Positions 23,327-34,640 of a DNA stretch of 64,000 bases are shown in pieces; position 1 is the first letter of the stretch; each line of letters starts with the position of its first letter. The DNA is from Apoderus coryli (Eukaryota; Arthropoda; Insecta; Coleoptera; Attelabidae). The translations under genes and the position numbers were made by a program. The notes beneath the pieces were generated by a model. It was not told the DNA's origin and searched no databases. It worked only from the letters and a program-made list of their open reading frames with translations. The DNA is taken from the NCBI GenBank assembly GCA_911728435.2, contig OU452200.1:28349715-28413714 (forward strand), given 5' to 3'.

Positions 23327-24318
23327 TATAAGTATATACTGCGCACATAATATGAAAATGATTTTTTCTAATTAAGTGCCAACATTATTGACAAATAAAC
23401 AACATAGAAATAATAAAAAATTTCAACTATTATGTTTGATCATAAAAAGAAAAGTTTGTAGTTAGTTTCAAACTCGATTTGATGTCCATGGTAATAAAGC
23501 TTTCAAAGGAAATAAAAGTTGTTTTGTACACCACATAAGTATAGCTTGAGAAGAAAAATATAATATATGTGACACAAAAATATACAGGATATTTCATAAT
23601 TTACCGGATATTTATGCAAATACTTACGTCAAAATCTACAATATTATATCAAGAATCTAGCAAACAATTTTCACATAACTACTAATTAATATTAATTAGG
23701 TCGAATAATATACATTTAGCAATATGAAACAGTATTAAATTAATATATTAAATTAGACTAAGGTCGAAATGCATTTATTTTCAGATTGCAAAATTTTACG
23801 TTTGATTTAAAAGCTATTATTAATTATTATTAAAAAATTATTATCCATTGTTGAAGTTATGGTTAATCTAATTTTTCTAAGGTTTTTCTAGATCACAGTT
23901 GCAAAATAAAATTGTAATTGTCATTTGCTTCAATCATCTTAGTCCATTGTATATGCAGTGTAATTTATTTTATTTTAATTAATTCATTCTTTGATACAAA
24001 AATCGATTGTAAAAAATGTAATTATAATGAATAATAGAAATATGGAATATTATTTTTCAACAGGAGCGTGTATTATGTTTTGGACTCAAATATTATAGCT
24101 TAGAATCTAGATAATGAAGTCTATTATCTAGGACCGTGCTGTATCTAATGCATACGACGACACTGCGGTTGTATCCAACTGATCTCTTTTTAAGATATGC
24201 AATGAGCCTTGGGATTTTTTTCATGCTGATATTGTTTTTGATGACCAAGGCATTGAATAGTAACAACAAAGCTTTTCTGTTCTTAAATTTGTTCTCAAAA
24301 TAGGCGTATAGAACTTAT
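23327..24318. other. AT-rich intergenic stretch, nothing recognised
   Basis: No gene, RNA or paired repeat supported. Confidence 0.5.
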
Positions 24319-26215
24319 CGACACCTCCAACGAAGACTGTCGTAACTCAGTTTTTGGTTAAATTGAGTTATCATAAGATTCATAACTATCAGGTGTATAT
24401 TTTTGATGTGGGAAAGTGTCGTATCTCTGAAGACAATAGTAGGCAACCAGAAATATATATTAAAAAAATCGTAAGTTTCTTGGTGAATAAAACCTACGGC
24501 GAATATAATCGTATATTGAGTTACTATGCTCTTCGCCGTAAAATATCTCGCAAGGGTTGAATCTATGTCAAGATACTACTATTTTCTTCGTACTTGTTAT
24601 TAGTTTTCGAGGTTCAGGGATTTCTGTTGTGAACCGAGATGGCTCAAAAGACCGATCGTCGAGCCGCAGATCCTGTCACAAAATTGACACACCCAATCAC
24701 CACCATTCACCGCTGTTGTAGCTGCGCTGTCCCATCGCTGCTGTCTCTTCGCATCGTCATTTTGTCGACGCTGCTCTTCAAAAACTTGATGACCCTCGTA
24801 AATGGTATGCCACCATCTCGGTCTGTCGTTCGCAATCTGCTCCCAGTTGTTCATCACATCTAAGCCACACTTCTTCATGTTGGTCTTAAGAACATCCTTG
24901 TACCTCTTTTGCTGCCCTCCCTGATTTTATGAGCTGACTTTAAGCTGTGAATAAAGGATTTTCTTTGGAAGGCGTTCCGCTGGCATGCGGATTACGTCGC
25001 CAGTACATCGCAGCTGTTGCCGGACAATCATCGCCTCAATGCTATATATTTGTTTCGGCATCCTCTAGAACGCTGATGTTTATTCGTCGGTCCTGCCATT
25101 TAATTCCATGAATTCTTCTAAGACATCGTTGATGGTAGTTCGCTAGGGTTTTTAAATGCCTCCGATAAGTGGTTCAAGACAGCTTTACGTAAGGGCATTA
25201 TACACTCGCAACTTAGTTCGAACGTCAATGTTATGATTATCGAAGACGCTGGTCCTCAGTCGGCCAAAAGATGCGCTTGTCCGTCTTATACGATGTTCAA
25301 TTTCATCGTCGATATTTTCGTTCATCGCGCGAATGCTGCCGAGGTAAGAGAAACTCTCGATGTTCTGAAGTTTGTCTCCGTTAACTCCAATATGTGGTGG
25401 GACAGCTACAGTGTTTGGTGCAGGCTGCTCGAGAATCTGTGTTTTCTTTATATTCCGTTCAAGCCCGATACTCTTGTATGCGCTGTTAAATGCATTTAGT
25501 ATATATTGAAGATCCCCTTCTGTATCAGCTAGGACAACATTGTCATCCGCGTATTGAAGCTCAATAACTGATGTGGATACGATCTTCTCAGCCTGCAGTC
25601 TACGGATGTTGAAGAGTCCATCAAATCTGTAGACGATCTCTATTCCTCCCGGCAATTGATCCTTAATAAGTTGAATGACCGTTCTCCCACAAACATCGAA
25701 GACAAGGTCGGTGCAATGACAAAACCCTGTTTTACGCCATTTGTTATTGGAAAGGGATCTCCCGGTCCGCTGCTGTTGAGAACTTCTCCGTTCATATTAT
25801 TGTGAATGAGTCGAAGTATCCGGATGAATTTCTGGTGAGATCCGTTGAGCTTCAAGAAGATTCCGCCTATTAAATCACTAAATAACTTAAGTTTTATATT
25901 CAGATATGTTTATTTTATCAAATTTCAAATTTATTTCCCTAAATTTTATATGCAAAATTGGTGATATCTTCTATTATTTAACATATTCGTCCGACGAAAA
26001 CTGTAGTAACTCAATCAAAAACAAATAACTAATATCAAAAAAATATATATATTTTCATAATATGTCTTAATTTTGAAGTTTAAATCCAAAATCTACCCCA
26101 CGGTAAGAATTTTGTTTAGATTTGCTTAGATTCATTTTGCAAGTTTTCCAGTCAAAATTTCAAATGCGATTATTTCAACAAAAATGAGTTACGACAGTCT
26201 TCGTTGCAGGTGTCG
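24319..26215. mobile_element. Candidate composite element bounded by 31-35 bp inverted repeats
   Basis: CGACACCTCCAACGAAGACT at 24319 continues to GTCGTAACTCA at 24349; its inverted copy lies at 26181-26215 with one mismatch (GCAGGTGTCG). A weaker related string (GACGAAAACTGTAGTAACTC) is at 25992-26012 in the same orientation as the left repeat. Between them lie a short unassigned plus-strand frame (24354-24560) and a minus-strand LINE fragment. Either a DNA transposon received a LINE insertion or a LINE piece was captured. No target duplication was confirmed. Confidence 0.5.
24600..25862 (-). pseudogene. Non-LTR retrotransposon fragment: reverse transcriptase and C-terminal zinc finger
   Basis: Reading down the minus strand: GSHQKFIRILRLIHNNMNGE and TNGVKQGFVIAPTLSSMF (fingers/palm) at 25855-25640, then in another frame GGIEIVYRFDGLFN, ELQYADDNVVLADT with the catalytic YADD box, and NIESFSYLGS at 25655-25185. 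After a damaged part comes MNNWEQIANDRPRWW and a zinc-finger-like CQFCDRICGSTIGLLSHL at 24878-24600. This order is typical of insect LINEs. At least two frame changes and a missing endonuclease domain make it a 5'-truncated dead copy. The clade was not determined. Confidence 0.8.
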
Positions 26216-26526
26216 TTATGTCGTGTACTTTTTTTGTTGAGATCCATTGCAGAAATGCCTCATATTCTTTCTCGTATCATTTTCTAGAAATATTTGGTAC
26301 CTAGTAGGTTTTGAGTTGCCTGCCTCGCTAGCCTCGAAATTTCACTATCCAATTGATCACTTGAATCCATGCTTTTTATTCTCCTTTTGACAATTACAAA
26401 CTGTTCGTGTTGTCATTAACAACGATGATGCAAATTGATTTCAACAACAATAATTATCTGTCGCGTAAATGCCAGTAAGTACCTACATTTATTTGTAAGG
26501 ATGACATCAGGAAATTATTTTTTTTC

Positions 26527-26969
26527 TGTGACGGGAAAAAAGTTTGACATATTTACTCTCTTGACAGGTAATAAAATGTCACTTTTTATCCCCGGGAAAA
26601 AAGTGAGCACTTTTTTCCCGGACACATAAGTAACGGTAGATATTTAATTTTAGGAAATTTTATTATACAAAAGTTACATTTTCTTTATATACCTATCAAA
26701 ACTGGCAATAATTTGTGACGCTACTTTTGCTGCTTCTACTGACTCCGGTGGAGTGTTCGCAATTTTTAAATTAAATTACAGAATGAAATTGACAGATATT
26801 TGATTACTTTTTTAAAACTTCAAATTTCACTTGGATAATTTTCTGACTTTGTTCAATATTGAATCGAAGTTTTTCCCGTCTCAGAAAAAAATAGTGTATC
26901 ATACACGGGAAAAAAGTTAGATTTTAGCTCTCGAGCTAAAATCTAGTACTTTTTTCCCTTGTATAATAA
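26527..26969. repeat. Cluster of GGGAAAAAAGT hairpins
   Basis: Two strong hairpins: CCGGGAAAAAAGTG (26592-26605) with its exact inverse at 26608-26621 and a 2-base loop; and 26901-26930 paired with about 26933-26964, also with a 2-base centre, containing GGGAAAAAAGT, TAGATTTTAGCTC and their inverses. A further GGGAAAAAAGT is at 26533 and a related TTTTTCCCGTC near 26872. This is likely the structured end of a foldback element; no coding sequence is nearby except the LINE that follows. Confidence 0.6.
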
Positions 26970-26980
26970 ATAACTATTAT

Positions 26981-27860
26981 TTATTTTTTTTTTTGACATA
27001 TGTTCAATATTTTATTGCAATACAATATTATATACGATATGATACGTGTGGTACAGTCTTAACAAATATACTCGCGTGCGGTATTAGTTACCTACCGCAC
27101 TTGCAATGCAAAAAGTAAAATTACACAAAAATGAGATTTGGCTAATCGCACTCTTCCAGTCTAACTAAAAATATATTGTACAAAAAATTAAAAAAATGTT
27201 ACAAATAAATAAGTTCGTTCATAATTAACACTAATGAAGTGTAGGGTTGTAGAGGTACTCGAGTCGGGCATTTAGCTTCGCTTCACTCATTCTCTCATAA
27301 AAAAAGAGTATCATTTGCATACAAGCCGAACATATGAGATCTGTACTCTCTGCAACTTCAACCTATGTTACCCGAACAAAAAAAAATAAACAGGAGAACG
27401 AGATCCAGTTGCGGGTAAATTAGAGCTATAAACAGTTTCAGCTTATTAGGCTAAGCCGCGAGGTGTTCTAATATTTTAATTGAGCGTAATTTACAAAGGG
27501 ATGTTTTTGCATACGCACGCTCAGTCCAATTCAAACCAGAGTCAATCTCAACACCAAGAGCGCGAACTTTTTGTATCCAAACAGAAAATATCACTGCCAA
27601 ATTGAACGCTAAACTGCCGACTAATACTGCTATGACGATCATCACCATTGCACAAAGGCACCGTCTTTTTAGGATTCAAGGGTAAACGGTTTTGGCCACC
27701 CCAAAATTTTGCAAATTCCTTATTTATAATATTCAAAGCAGTCTCTGCGTTAGCGGAGGGAAAAGACGTACCTGGATATCACCTGCATACATATGTATAT
27801 TGGAGTGCTGAATCACGCTCAAGAATAATAATAGAGTGTGGTGTTTCCTGCTGTTTTACT
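26981..27860 (-). pseudogene. Second LINE fragment: reverse-transcriptase C-terminal part and 3' UTR
   Basis: Minus-strand translation near 27830-27790 gives MYAGDIQV, the active-site box with the first Asp of YADD replaced by Gly. Then NIINKEFAKFWGGQNRLPLN, PKKTVPLCNGDD, VRALGVEIDSGLNWTERAYA and LCKLRSIKILEHLAA follow with frame changes. These are the palm and thumb motifs of a jockey/I-type reverse transcriptase. A run of T at about 26981-26994 would be its poly(A) tail on the minus strand. Dead copy, 5'-truncated. Confidence 0.7.
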
Positions 27861-29199
27861 TTATTTTTCTATAATATTAGGGACACTGAACAAATTTTAA
27901 GAAACCGACATAGTGGTAACAAGATTTTGACGGATTGTACGTAACACAGCTATTAAATAATTCATAAAATAATGACCTACATAATGCTCACAGTACAATT
28001 TATTATTAAAAAATTGATAAAAATAGATGAACTCGAACACTCTAAATGGAGCCAGGGAAACACTAAAAAGATCATAATATACAAATAATACAAATGCCAA
28101 GTTCTAAATAATCCGGCATAGAGAAGAATTTTTAGGGACATATTTACTGTTCATTAGATCTATGGATCGGATGTATTATAATTATTATTGGTCACAAAGT
28201 TTTCGCAAAAAAAAAAATTACCAAAAGTAGCCATGTAAACATTTCCAAAATTAGTTTTTAATATTTTAAAAACATTTTTAAGAAACACTATGGGCCACGA
28301 AAGGTTGTGCGCGTTAGCAATGCTATCTATTGAAAAAAAAACTTGTGAAGTCCAATTCAAATTTTAATGATCAAGTCATCAACCACTTTGCTGTTCAGTA
28401 ATCTAGGAGGATGGACTTCACTTACAAACAGTTTTAATGGTCATGGTGAGTTTACGAAAATGTTATTATCTAGCTACTCTAACTACTTAAAAATACCTAT
28501 CATTTTAGTTCTTTATTTTGAAAAATTTTGGGAGTTATTGCCTTGTTTCCACCTTGTTGTACCCCACTTCTTTCAGACCTCACGATCCGCCACTGATGAC
28601 TATAACTTTTATATGTGACACTTTTTTAAGATTTATTATACTGAGTATATTGTACCTACATCCACTCACAGTAAAATATGTAGTGACCCACGCTGTACAT
28701 AAAAATATCGATTAATTCATTAATAAAACGATCTCAAGTTCCCTTTAATGTGAAAAAGTTGTTTTCCTATATACCTATATATTAAATTCATATATTTTAG
28801 CAATAAATATTAGGATTTAAAAAAAAAATTAGAATTATTATTCATTGAACGTGTTTGCAACGAGTAGTATTTTGAAGTATTTAATATATTATCAAAATAA
28901 TTATATAACAATGCCGTAAAAGTGTTTATGTCCCAGAATTATTATTAGTCTTAAAGAACAGTCTTTTTTTCACGTATACCATATGTTGTTACGTGAGATT
29001 TTTTCATCATATTCTAGGTATATATTTTTTCCTTACGAAATTATTACATTATTAGTGAAATACTACTGATTCATTTAATAAAAATAATGCGTAATTGTTG
29101 GGAAATACCAGACAAGTGAAAAATAATCTGAGTTCACTAAATTATACAACAGGGTGGAAAGAAATACAGACTACACGCATTTACTTATATTTGCAAGTT
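27861..29199. other. AT-rich intergenic stretch, nothing recognised
   Basis: No supported gene. The small frames lack recognisable motifs. Confidence 0.45.
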
Positions 29200-29375
29200 T
29201 ATTTTTATATCCACTTGATGCTTGATGCTATTGAACTCCAAAGTGATCTTGATTCAAAAAACCCAATGAAATTCGAATATACTTTAGACAAATCACCACT
29301 AAAAATGTAGCTGTAAGGGATTTCGGCGTTCTGTTCGACAGTCAGCTTACATTTTCTAAGCATATCATCTCCATA
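29200..29375 (+). pseudogene. Short LINE reverse-transcriptase fragment
   Basis: IELQSDLDS, then NPMKFEYTLDKSPLK, and after a one-base shift NVAVRDFGVLFDSQLTFSKH. These are the motifs following the reverse-transcriptase active site in jockey-type LINEs (compare TRDLGVLVNSQLTFNQHI at about 52500). Fragment only. Confidence 0.65.
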
Positions 29376-29431
29376 ACATATTTTTTATAGCATCCCCTAT
29401 AAAAAATATTAGTGGTAGTGTGAAGCAGCTT

Positions 29432-29522
29432 TCCAACATAACTTAATGTCTTATTACATTATGAAACAACAAATCCGTAAATAAAGCCTCCCGCCAGGGA
29501 ATTTGCGCTTATCTAGTGTATC
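29432..29522 (-). repeat. Interspersed repeat shared with 57395-57490
   Basis: Read on the minus strand, the segment shares AAATTCCCTGGCGGGAGGCT, TTTATTT and AGTTATGTTGG with 57405-57490 on the plus strand. At the 57 kb copy the sequence continues into an inverted repeat (57453-57487 with 57650-57693, AGACTTTTAGTTATGTTGG). Class not determined; a Penelope-like or other foldback end is possible. Confidence 0.55.
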
Positions 29523-29944
29523 TAATAGCACTTAATGAAGTTGTTACTTCTTGTCCAGCCATCGTTTGTGAACTTTGTTTTACCGGCATATTGCCTGCTC
29601 ATACTAAATGTCGCCACATACATCTTATTGTCAATAAAAAATATATTATTTAGTATCCTGCAGCAGTTTAGTGTAAGTGGTATAAGCACCAGTTGTATTG
29701 AATTGTAAAAACAGTTTTGATAATAATTTTGAATTTTGTTTGATGTAGCTCTAACAAACTGCATAATAATTGTAAATCTAAACTTGTAATTTACAAACTG
29801 CATATAATGTTTACTTTTAAAGCAATTAGCTATCATTTCTTTTAACTTTAATATGTATGTACTGTTTGTTTATTGTTATGTTATTAAGACTGGAAAAAAA
29901 TAATTTAAATATTATGCATATGAACATATACTTAACATTCTACT

Positions 29945-30200
29945 TTCCCGCACAGGGATTGTATTGTGAACGCGCTAAAAAAAAATTGAGATAGAGGCGG
30001 ATATAACGATTTTGTTCCCTGAGACGATTAAGACCATTTCTGTCTGCCTGTGTGTGTCTCTGTATGTGTTATTCCACGATAGCGCCCAAACGCCCAAACC
30101 AATTGAGCTAGATCTTGGTATATGAGTTTGGGGGAATCCTAGGGTGAACCCATTAGTTTTTGGTTGAAATTGCTTTGCCCTGTGGACATTAAAAATATTC
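29945..30200 (+). repeat. Unclassified interspersed repeat, copy A
   Basis: Shares AAAATTGAGATAGAGGCGGA, GACGATTAAGACCATTTC, TTATTCCACGATAGCGCC, TGAACCCATTAGTTTTT and TTGCTTTxxCCCTGTG with 41525-41745 on the same strand. No coding motif is visible. Possibly part of a non-coding transposon end. Confidence 0.6.
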
Positions 30201-30777
30201 ACTTGTTAGATTCAAGAAACTTGTTTTGTATGACATTTTGTGGTCCGGGTAGAGGCAGTACCCGCACAAACCTCGTTCCATAGAAGTGCCTAATAATAAA
30301 ACTACACACATAATATAATATATTCATCAAAAGAATCGTATATTAATATGAAACTAATTAATAAATTAGGATTATAAAAAAAGTTCTCAATGTGTAGGTA
30401 TGTGTAATAGATTCTTAAATAATTTTAGATAAACAGTCGTAAAGACACCCCACTGGAAACAGATGTTAAATTCGACATACGTGTGTAATGATAGGTTAGG
30501 ATATCTTCTACTACTTCTACAAATTCGCACATATGATGCGATGTTACATAACTAACTATTGCTACCAAATTCTTATACATTATTAAGTACAGAATATATT
30601 CAGAAATAAATAAATGTCAGAAAAACTATGTTCCCGCGGAATTCCTGAAAATACTATATACCTGTTAGGTATGTAGTACTATAGTCTGTGAATTTCAATT
30701 TAATATCATTGGCAAGTTGCCTTAAATAATTCATATTAACACTTATGCCAGAATCATCACAAGCTGTTTCTTGTGTA

Positions 30778-31448
30778 CCGGGTGTCCCAAACTCGGCGCC
30801 CCATGCCTATTGTATGAAAACGGGATAATATATTAAAAATCTTTTGAAATGGTATAAATTGTGTTGCATTCAGGTATATTTTACGCCAAAAAAATATTTT
30901 TTTCCGATTTTGCAAGATGGAGAATATGACGTCATCAGTATTATTTTTCCACGAACATACCTATATTTTGCCTCACTCCGAAATCCCTAATTCTCCTAAA
31001 TACTTTTTTACCAATACATTTTTTTCTGTAATGAATACTATATACATTCATTATTTTGACAATTAAGTAATAATTATTTTGACAACAGTTGTCACTAATA
31101 ATCAAACAAAATAATTGTTTTCCATGGAGCACTTGATTGGTAACATGGCTAAATTAAATAATATTTAAGTATTTTTTTTTGTGTGGGCGCGCTAACTTTT
31201 ATCGAAAAGAGATAGAAATTTTGTTTTCGAAAAGTGTTTGGAAAAAATAGATCTTTTCGATTGTAGCAAAATACAGGTATGTTGGTGAAAAATTATCATT
31301 GATGACGTCATTTTCTCCATTTTGCGAAATTGGAAAAAAATATTTTCCTTTCCCAAAATGGACTCAATTTAGCCCTTTAAAAAATATTTTTATTATCTTA
31401 TGTGGTTTTTATACAATAGGCCTGGGGCGCCGAGTTTGGACCACCCTG
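30778..31448. mobile_element. Palindromic MITE with CRE-like sites
   Basis: A 671-bp foldback whose ends share GGTxxxCCAAACTCGGCGCC and CCTATTGTAT, with arms of about 200 bp reaching to near 30990 and 31240. Left TA at 30776-30777; the right flank is CA, probably a mutated TA. Each arm contains the full palindrome TGACGTCA (30927-30934 and 31303-31310). No transposase is encoded. Confidence 0.75.
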
Positions 31449-31538
31449 CACACGTCTATAGTTGTTGGGGCAGCTACTGCAATTAGAATGTTTATTGTTG
31501 TTTGATGAATTGCTTACCAAAATAAATACGCATCTTTT

Positions 31539-31848
31539 CTCTCTCTCTCTCTCTCTCTCTATATTATTGACCTCTACAACTAGGTAATTTAGCCATTTCT
31601 TTAGTTATATATATTTATGAGAATTCTTGGACCTACAGTTTAGCGTGGAATCCGAACCACGGTCATCGACTGCCAGATGCCAGCACCTACGACTATGTAG
31701 TCCATAAGTACATGACATTGGCAAGTCTACCGACTCGACCGGGAGCGCCGTCCACCCATCCAACCACCATCCACGCGACCAGATACTGCGGTATCATAAT
31801 CACGTCGATGCGCGCTTGCACATGTGGGCATCTCCCGGCCCTTACGCA
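31539..31848 (-). mobile_element. tRNA-like SINE, copy 1, with 12-bp target duplication
   Basis: On the minus strand: a 5' head with GGGAGATGCCCACATGTGC, an A-box-like GGTCGAGTCGGTAGA (31740-31726), a B-box GGTTCGGATTCC (31658-31647), a body, and a (GA)n tail that reads (TC)n at 31539-31560. The sequence TACGCATCTTTT flanks both ends (31527-31538 and 31849-31860), a convincing target-site duplication. Internal pol III boxes, simple-sequence tail and duplication define a SINE. A-to-B spacing of about 80 bp is long for a tRNA. Confidence 0.8.
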
Positions 31849-32398
31849 TACGCATCTTTTGCTTATAATCTAAAATATAACCTATTTCAGTTACATCGTG
31901 GTAGGTTCGTTAAGATCTCCTTCAGTCCATGAATTTATGTAATTTTACCGGGACGTGATTAAAATTTTCATCTTTGGCGTAAAATCCGCCATAAACTAGT
32001 TTCCATTGTACCTTTTAATTTTTGATCATATCATAAAAACTTAAAACCCATAAGTAGTGAGAGCACCATCACTAATTGAAAAACTGGTTTAGAGTAAAAG
32101 TTATTAATTAATTGATTTGTGTTTGATTTATTTTACTCTGGCTGCTCTAAAATTGTACTAATTTGCGTTTCAAACTACTTTCAGTAATAACGTGTCTGTT
32201 TATATGTGGGTGAACTTTTACCAATTACCAAACTCACGTTTTGGAAATAACAGTCAATAAAATTTACATAATAGTTTTATGCTATTGTTTCTAAATTAAA
32301 ATCGAAGAGATAATAAACGTAAATAATTTGTGATAGATTTCCTAATTCAGAAATACTAATAAAAACAGTATTCTACCTATGTTTTTTTTTATTTACAG

Positions 32399-32539
32399 AT
32401 ATTTTGTAAGCACAATACTACAGTTTCAAATCTATAGATCATTATGTCAAGCTGCAGGCCAATATTCATCAAGTGATTATGCAAAACCATTACACAAATG
32501 TGATATTTATAGAAGCAAAGAGGCTGGTCGGATACTAAG
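32399..32539 (+). CDS. Ance-3: Angiotensin-converting-enzyme-like (Ance-3-type), penultimate coding exon
   Basis: An acceptor TTTACAG (ending 32398) and a donor GTAAGC (32540) bound a 141-base exon with phases 1+2. It translates [20 protein letters not shown] then [17 protein letters not shown], which aligns residue by residue with the end of the M2 peptidase domain of animal ACE. The first complete codon is the Tyr that stabilises the transition state in ACE, and the codon broken by the upstream intron fits the adjacent conserved Arg. Both Cys of the family disulfide are present. Trailing AG plus the T opening the next exon gives Ser, so the reading frame joins cleanly to 58414. The zinc-binding HExxH exons were not found, so catalytic activity cannot be judged; Drosophila Ance-3 is reported to lack active-site residues. 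Confidence 0.85.
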
Positions 32540-33149
32540 GTAAGCTAGAAGATTCACTTTTCTTTTTTATCTCTTTTAATATCAAATAAACGTTAATTAA
32601 AATCATCTTGATTAACACGGGCATGGTTACGCCGAAGACTATATTAATTTATAAGAACTTTATTGAAAATTCTGATGTCGTGCAGTGCCGTAAGCAAACT
32701 TTCTTTTGGGCAAATTTCATTCAGTATCTATCTAATTTATAGACAAATGATGGGGAATTAGTTTAGATTAAAAAGTTATTCATTCTGCGTGGAAGTTTCA
32801 GAGCCTCTTTTTTTAGTTTTTTCCTATGAAATTTCACTCGATGAAATTGCAATGCTAAGGGTTGGTGTTCTATAGAGCCCTATCGAAAATTTTATTGTTA
32901 CAGAATTTTAAGTATCAAAATTTAATTTTTAGAAACCCTTCTGCAAAGCAAAAGCTAATTTTCAGTAGAATTTAGTATTTTACCCTAATACTAGTAACGT
33001 AAATATTTATTACGTAATTGATATCTAACGGATTATATCGTAATAATAATCCTAAAATATTTTTACAGTCAGGAGCAATATACTTTAGAATATTATATTT
33101 AGATTCATTTTTATGCTATTTTGTTTTATCTAAGTTGGAGCTGGCGTCA

Positions 33150-33640
33150 AAAAGCACTCGTTCTTCTTCTTCCTCCGGTGTCCTGTCTGTTTTCAGACGT
33201 TGGCGATCATCGTAGTGATAACATTTTGAAAGGTGTTACGGTCGGCAGCCGCTCTGAAAAGTTGTTCAGGTTGCAGTCCCGTCCACTACCTTATGTTTCG
33301 CATGACAGTTTTTTACGACCAATCCAACGTTTGCCTTCCACTTTCCCATGGACAATAAGGCGGATTAAAGAGTACTTGGGCCTTCTGATGATATGCCCGA
33401 AATACTCAGTTTTTCTCGCCTTAATTGTGTTTATGAGTTCCCTGTTGGTATTCATCATAAGAAGTACTTCCTCGTTGGAAGTGTGGGTAATCTAGGAGAT
33501 CTTAAGCGATAGCACCACAGGTCAAATGCTCCAAGCTTATTTGTCGGTGATGCCTTCAAAGTCCATGCTTCACTGCCATAAAGAAATACGGACCAGACAT
33601 AATATTTGAGGACTCGTTTCCGAATGTGCATCAAAACAGT
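33150..33640 (-). pseudogene. LINE fragment: reverse-transcriptase C-terminal region
   Basis: Read downward on the minus strand: KYYVWSVFLYGSEAWTLK, GAFDLWCYRL, then in other frames EEVLLMMNTNRELINTIKA, KTEYFGHIIRRPKYSLIRL, GKVEGKRWIGRKKLSW and LFRAAADRNTF. These belong to the tail of a LINE polyprotein common in insects. Several frameshifts and truncation at both sides mark it as dead. It lies in the Ance intron in antisense orientation. Confidence 0.75.
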
Positions 33641-34464
33641 TTAATTTTTTTAGTTATTACCAATATTTTTGACTAATGCATTTTTTTAACCAATGAAACC
33701 ACTCGTGTTAGTTATATTTTGTAGGGTAGGTAATCTTTGACATTTTTCCGTTATTTCTATCCAGAAATACCGATCGACCAAATTTCGTCACAAATTACCC
33801 GAGAGCGAAAAAACAAATCAATGATGTAGAGAATAACCACTGGTTATTGGAGTGAAATAACCGCTACTCCAGTTTGCTGGAGCGCCGTTTTTATATTATA
33901 GCCAATCACTTATTTTATCAAGTCTAACAAATTTAATTAAAAAGAGCCTGAAGTATCAATAGATGTCAATCACTTTTAAAGACATGGTTGGGGCACAACA
34001 TATATATAATATATGCTGTGGTTGGGGTTTCTCTTAGCTGTTTCGCGGTGGCAAGAGAATGTTCAACAGATTTCGTTGTTCATATATTTTATTCGTCATA
34101 CTTCTGAACATTTTATTTTATACAATATCAATGATCGGTCACAATTTTATTAGGATACATCTACTATACATATTGAATTAAGTCCACTCAGTTTAGTTAA
34201 AACTGTTATATTCTCGTGTAAAAAATAGTCTTTTTTTTCATAAATAATATAAAACGTGCAGATATTGGCCAGCAAAAAGAATATCTATCATTTTGCATGC
34301 TTGGGAACCTATTTTTCAGACACTTTTTTTTATAATCCAAAGGTTTATTTTGGTTCGTTTTAAAAGATGTAAAGTAACTGCTGTTAGGTTTCGAATTTAT
34401 ACGCACATAATCTTGATTCGATTCGATTTTGTAGACGTTTTTTTAAGGTTGCGATTAATTCTAA

Positions 34465-34640
34465 TAAATTGTCCATCTTAGAGTGGAGTCGTATATATAC
34501 ACCGGAAATAAAAATCAAATCTCCACAAAACGAGTTTAATGAATTACTCTATGAGTGTCAAAAACTCATAAGAAGAAATACGTTTCGAAGCTCATGCTTC
34601 AACTTCAGTGGTTAGGAGTAAATTTAATACATAATAGCAG
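34465..34640 (-). repeat. Penelope-like terminal repeat with hammerhead-like motif
   Basis: On the minus strand a hammerhead-like core (CTGAAGT at 34608-34602, T, 5-bp stem II GAAGC/GCTTC, GAAAC at 34586-34582, then GT) is followed by sequence ending in the recurrent terminal string near 34468 (TCCATCTTAGAGTGGAGT). The core has Thr-like change A to T at its last position, so it is degenerate. Comparable strings occur beside the other Penelope-like copies. Confidence 0.55.

Noticed and set aside
31536..31560. CT microsatellite as an independent feature
   Set aside because: It is the tail of the SINE, inside its target duplication.
8207..32398. Upstream Ance exons (HExxH zinc site) between vajk and 32.4 kb
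   Set aside because: Scanned for by eye on the plus strand without success; they are probably outside the window or too diverged to see.
33121..33495. A 124-codon plus-strand frame
   Set aside because: It is antisense to recognisable LINE reverse-transcriptase motifs on the minus strand.
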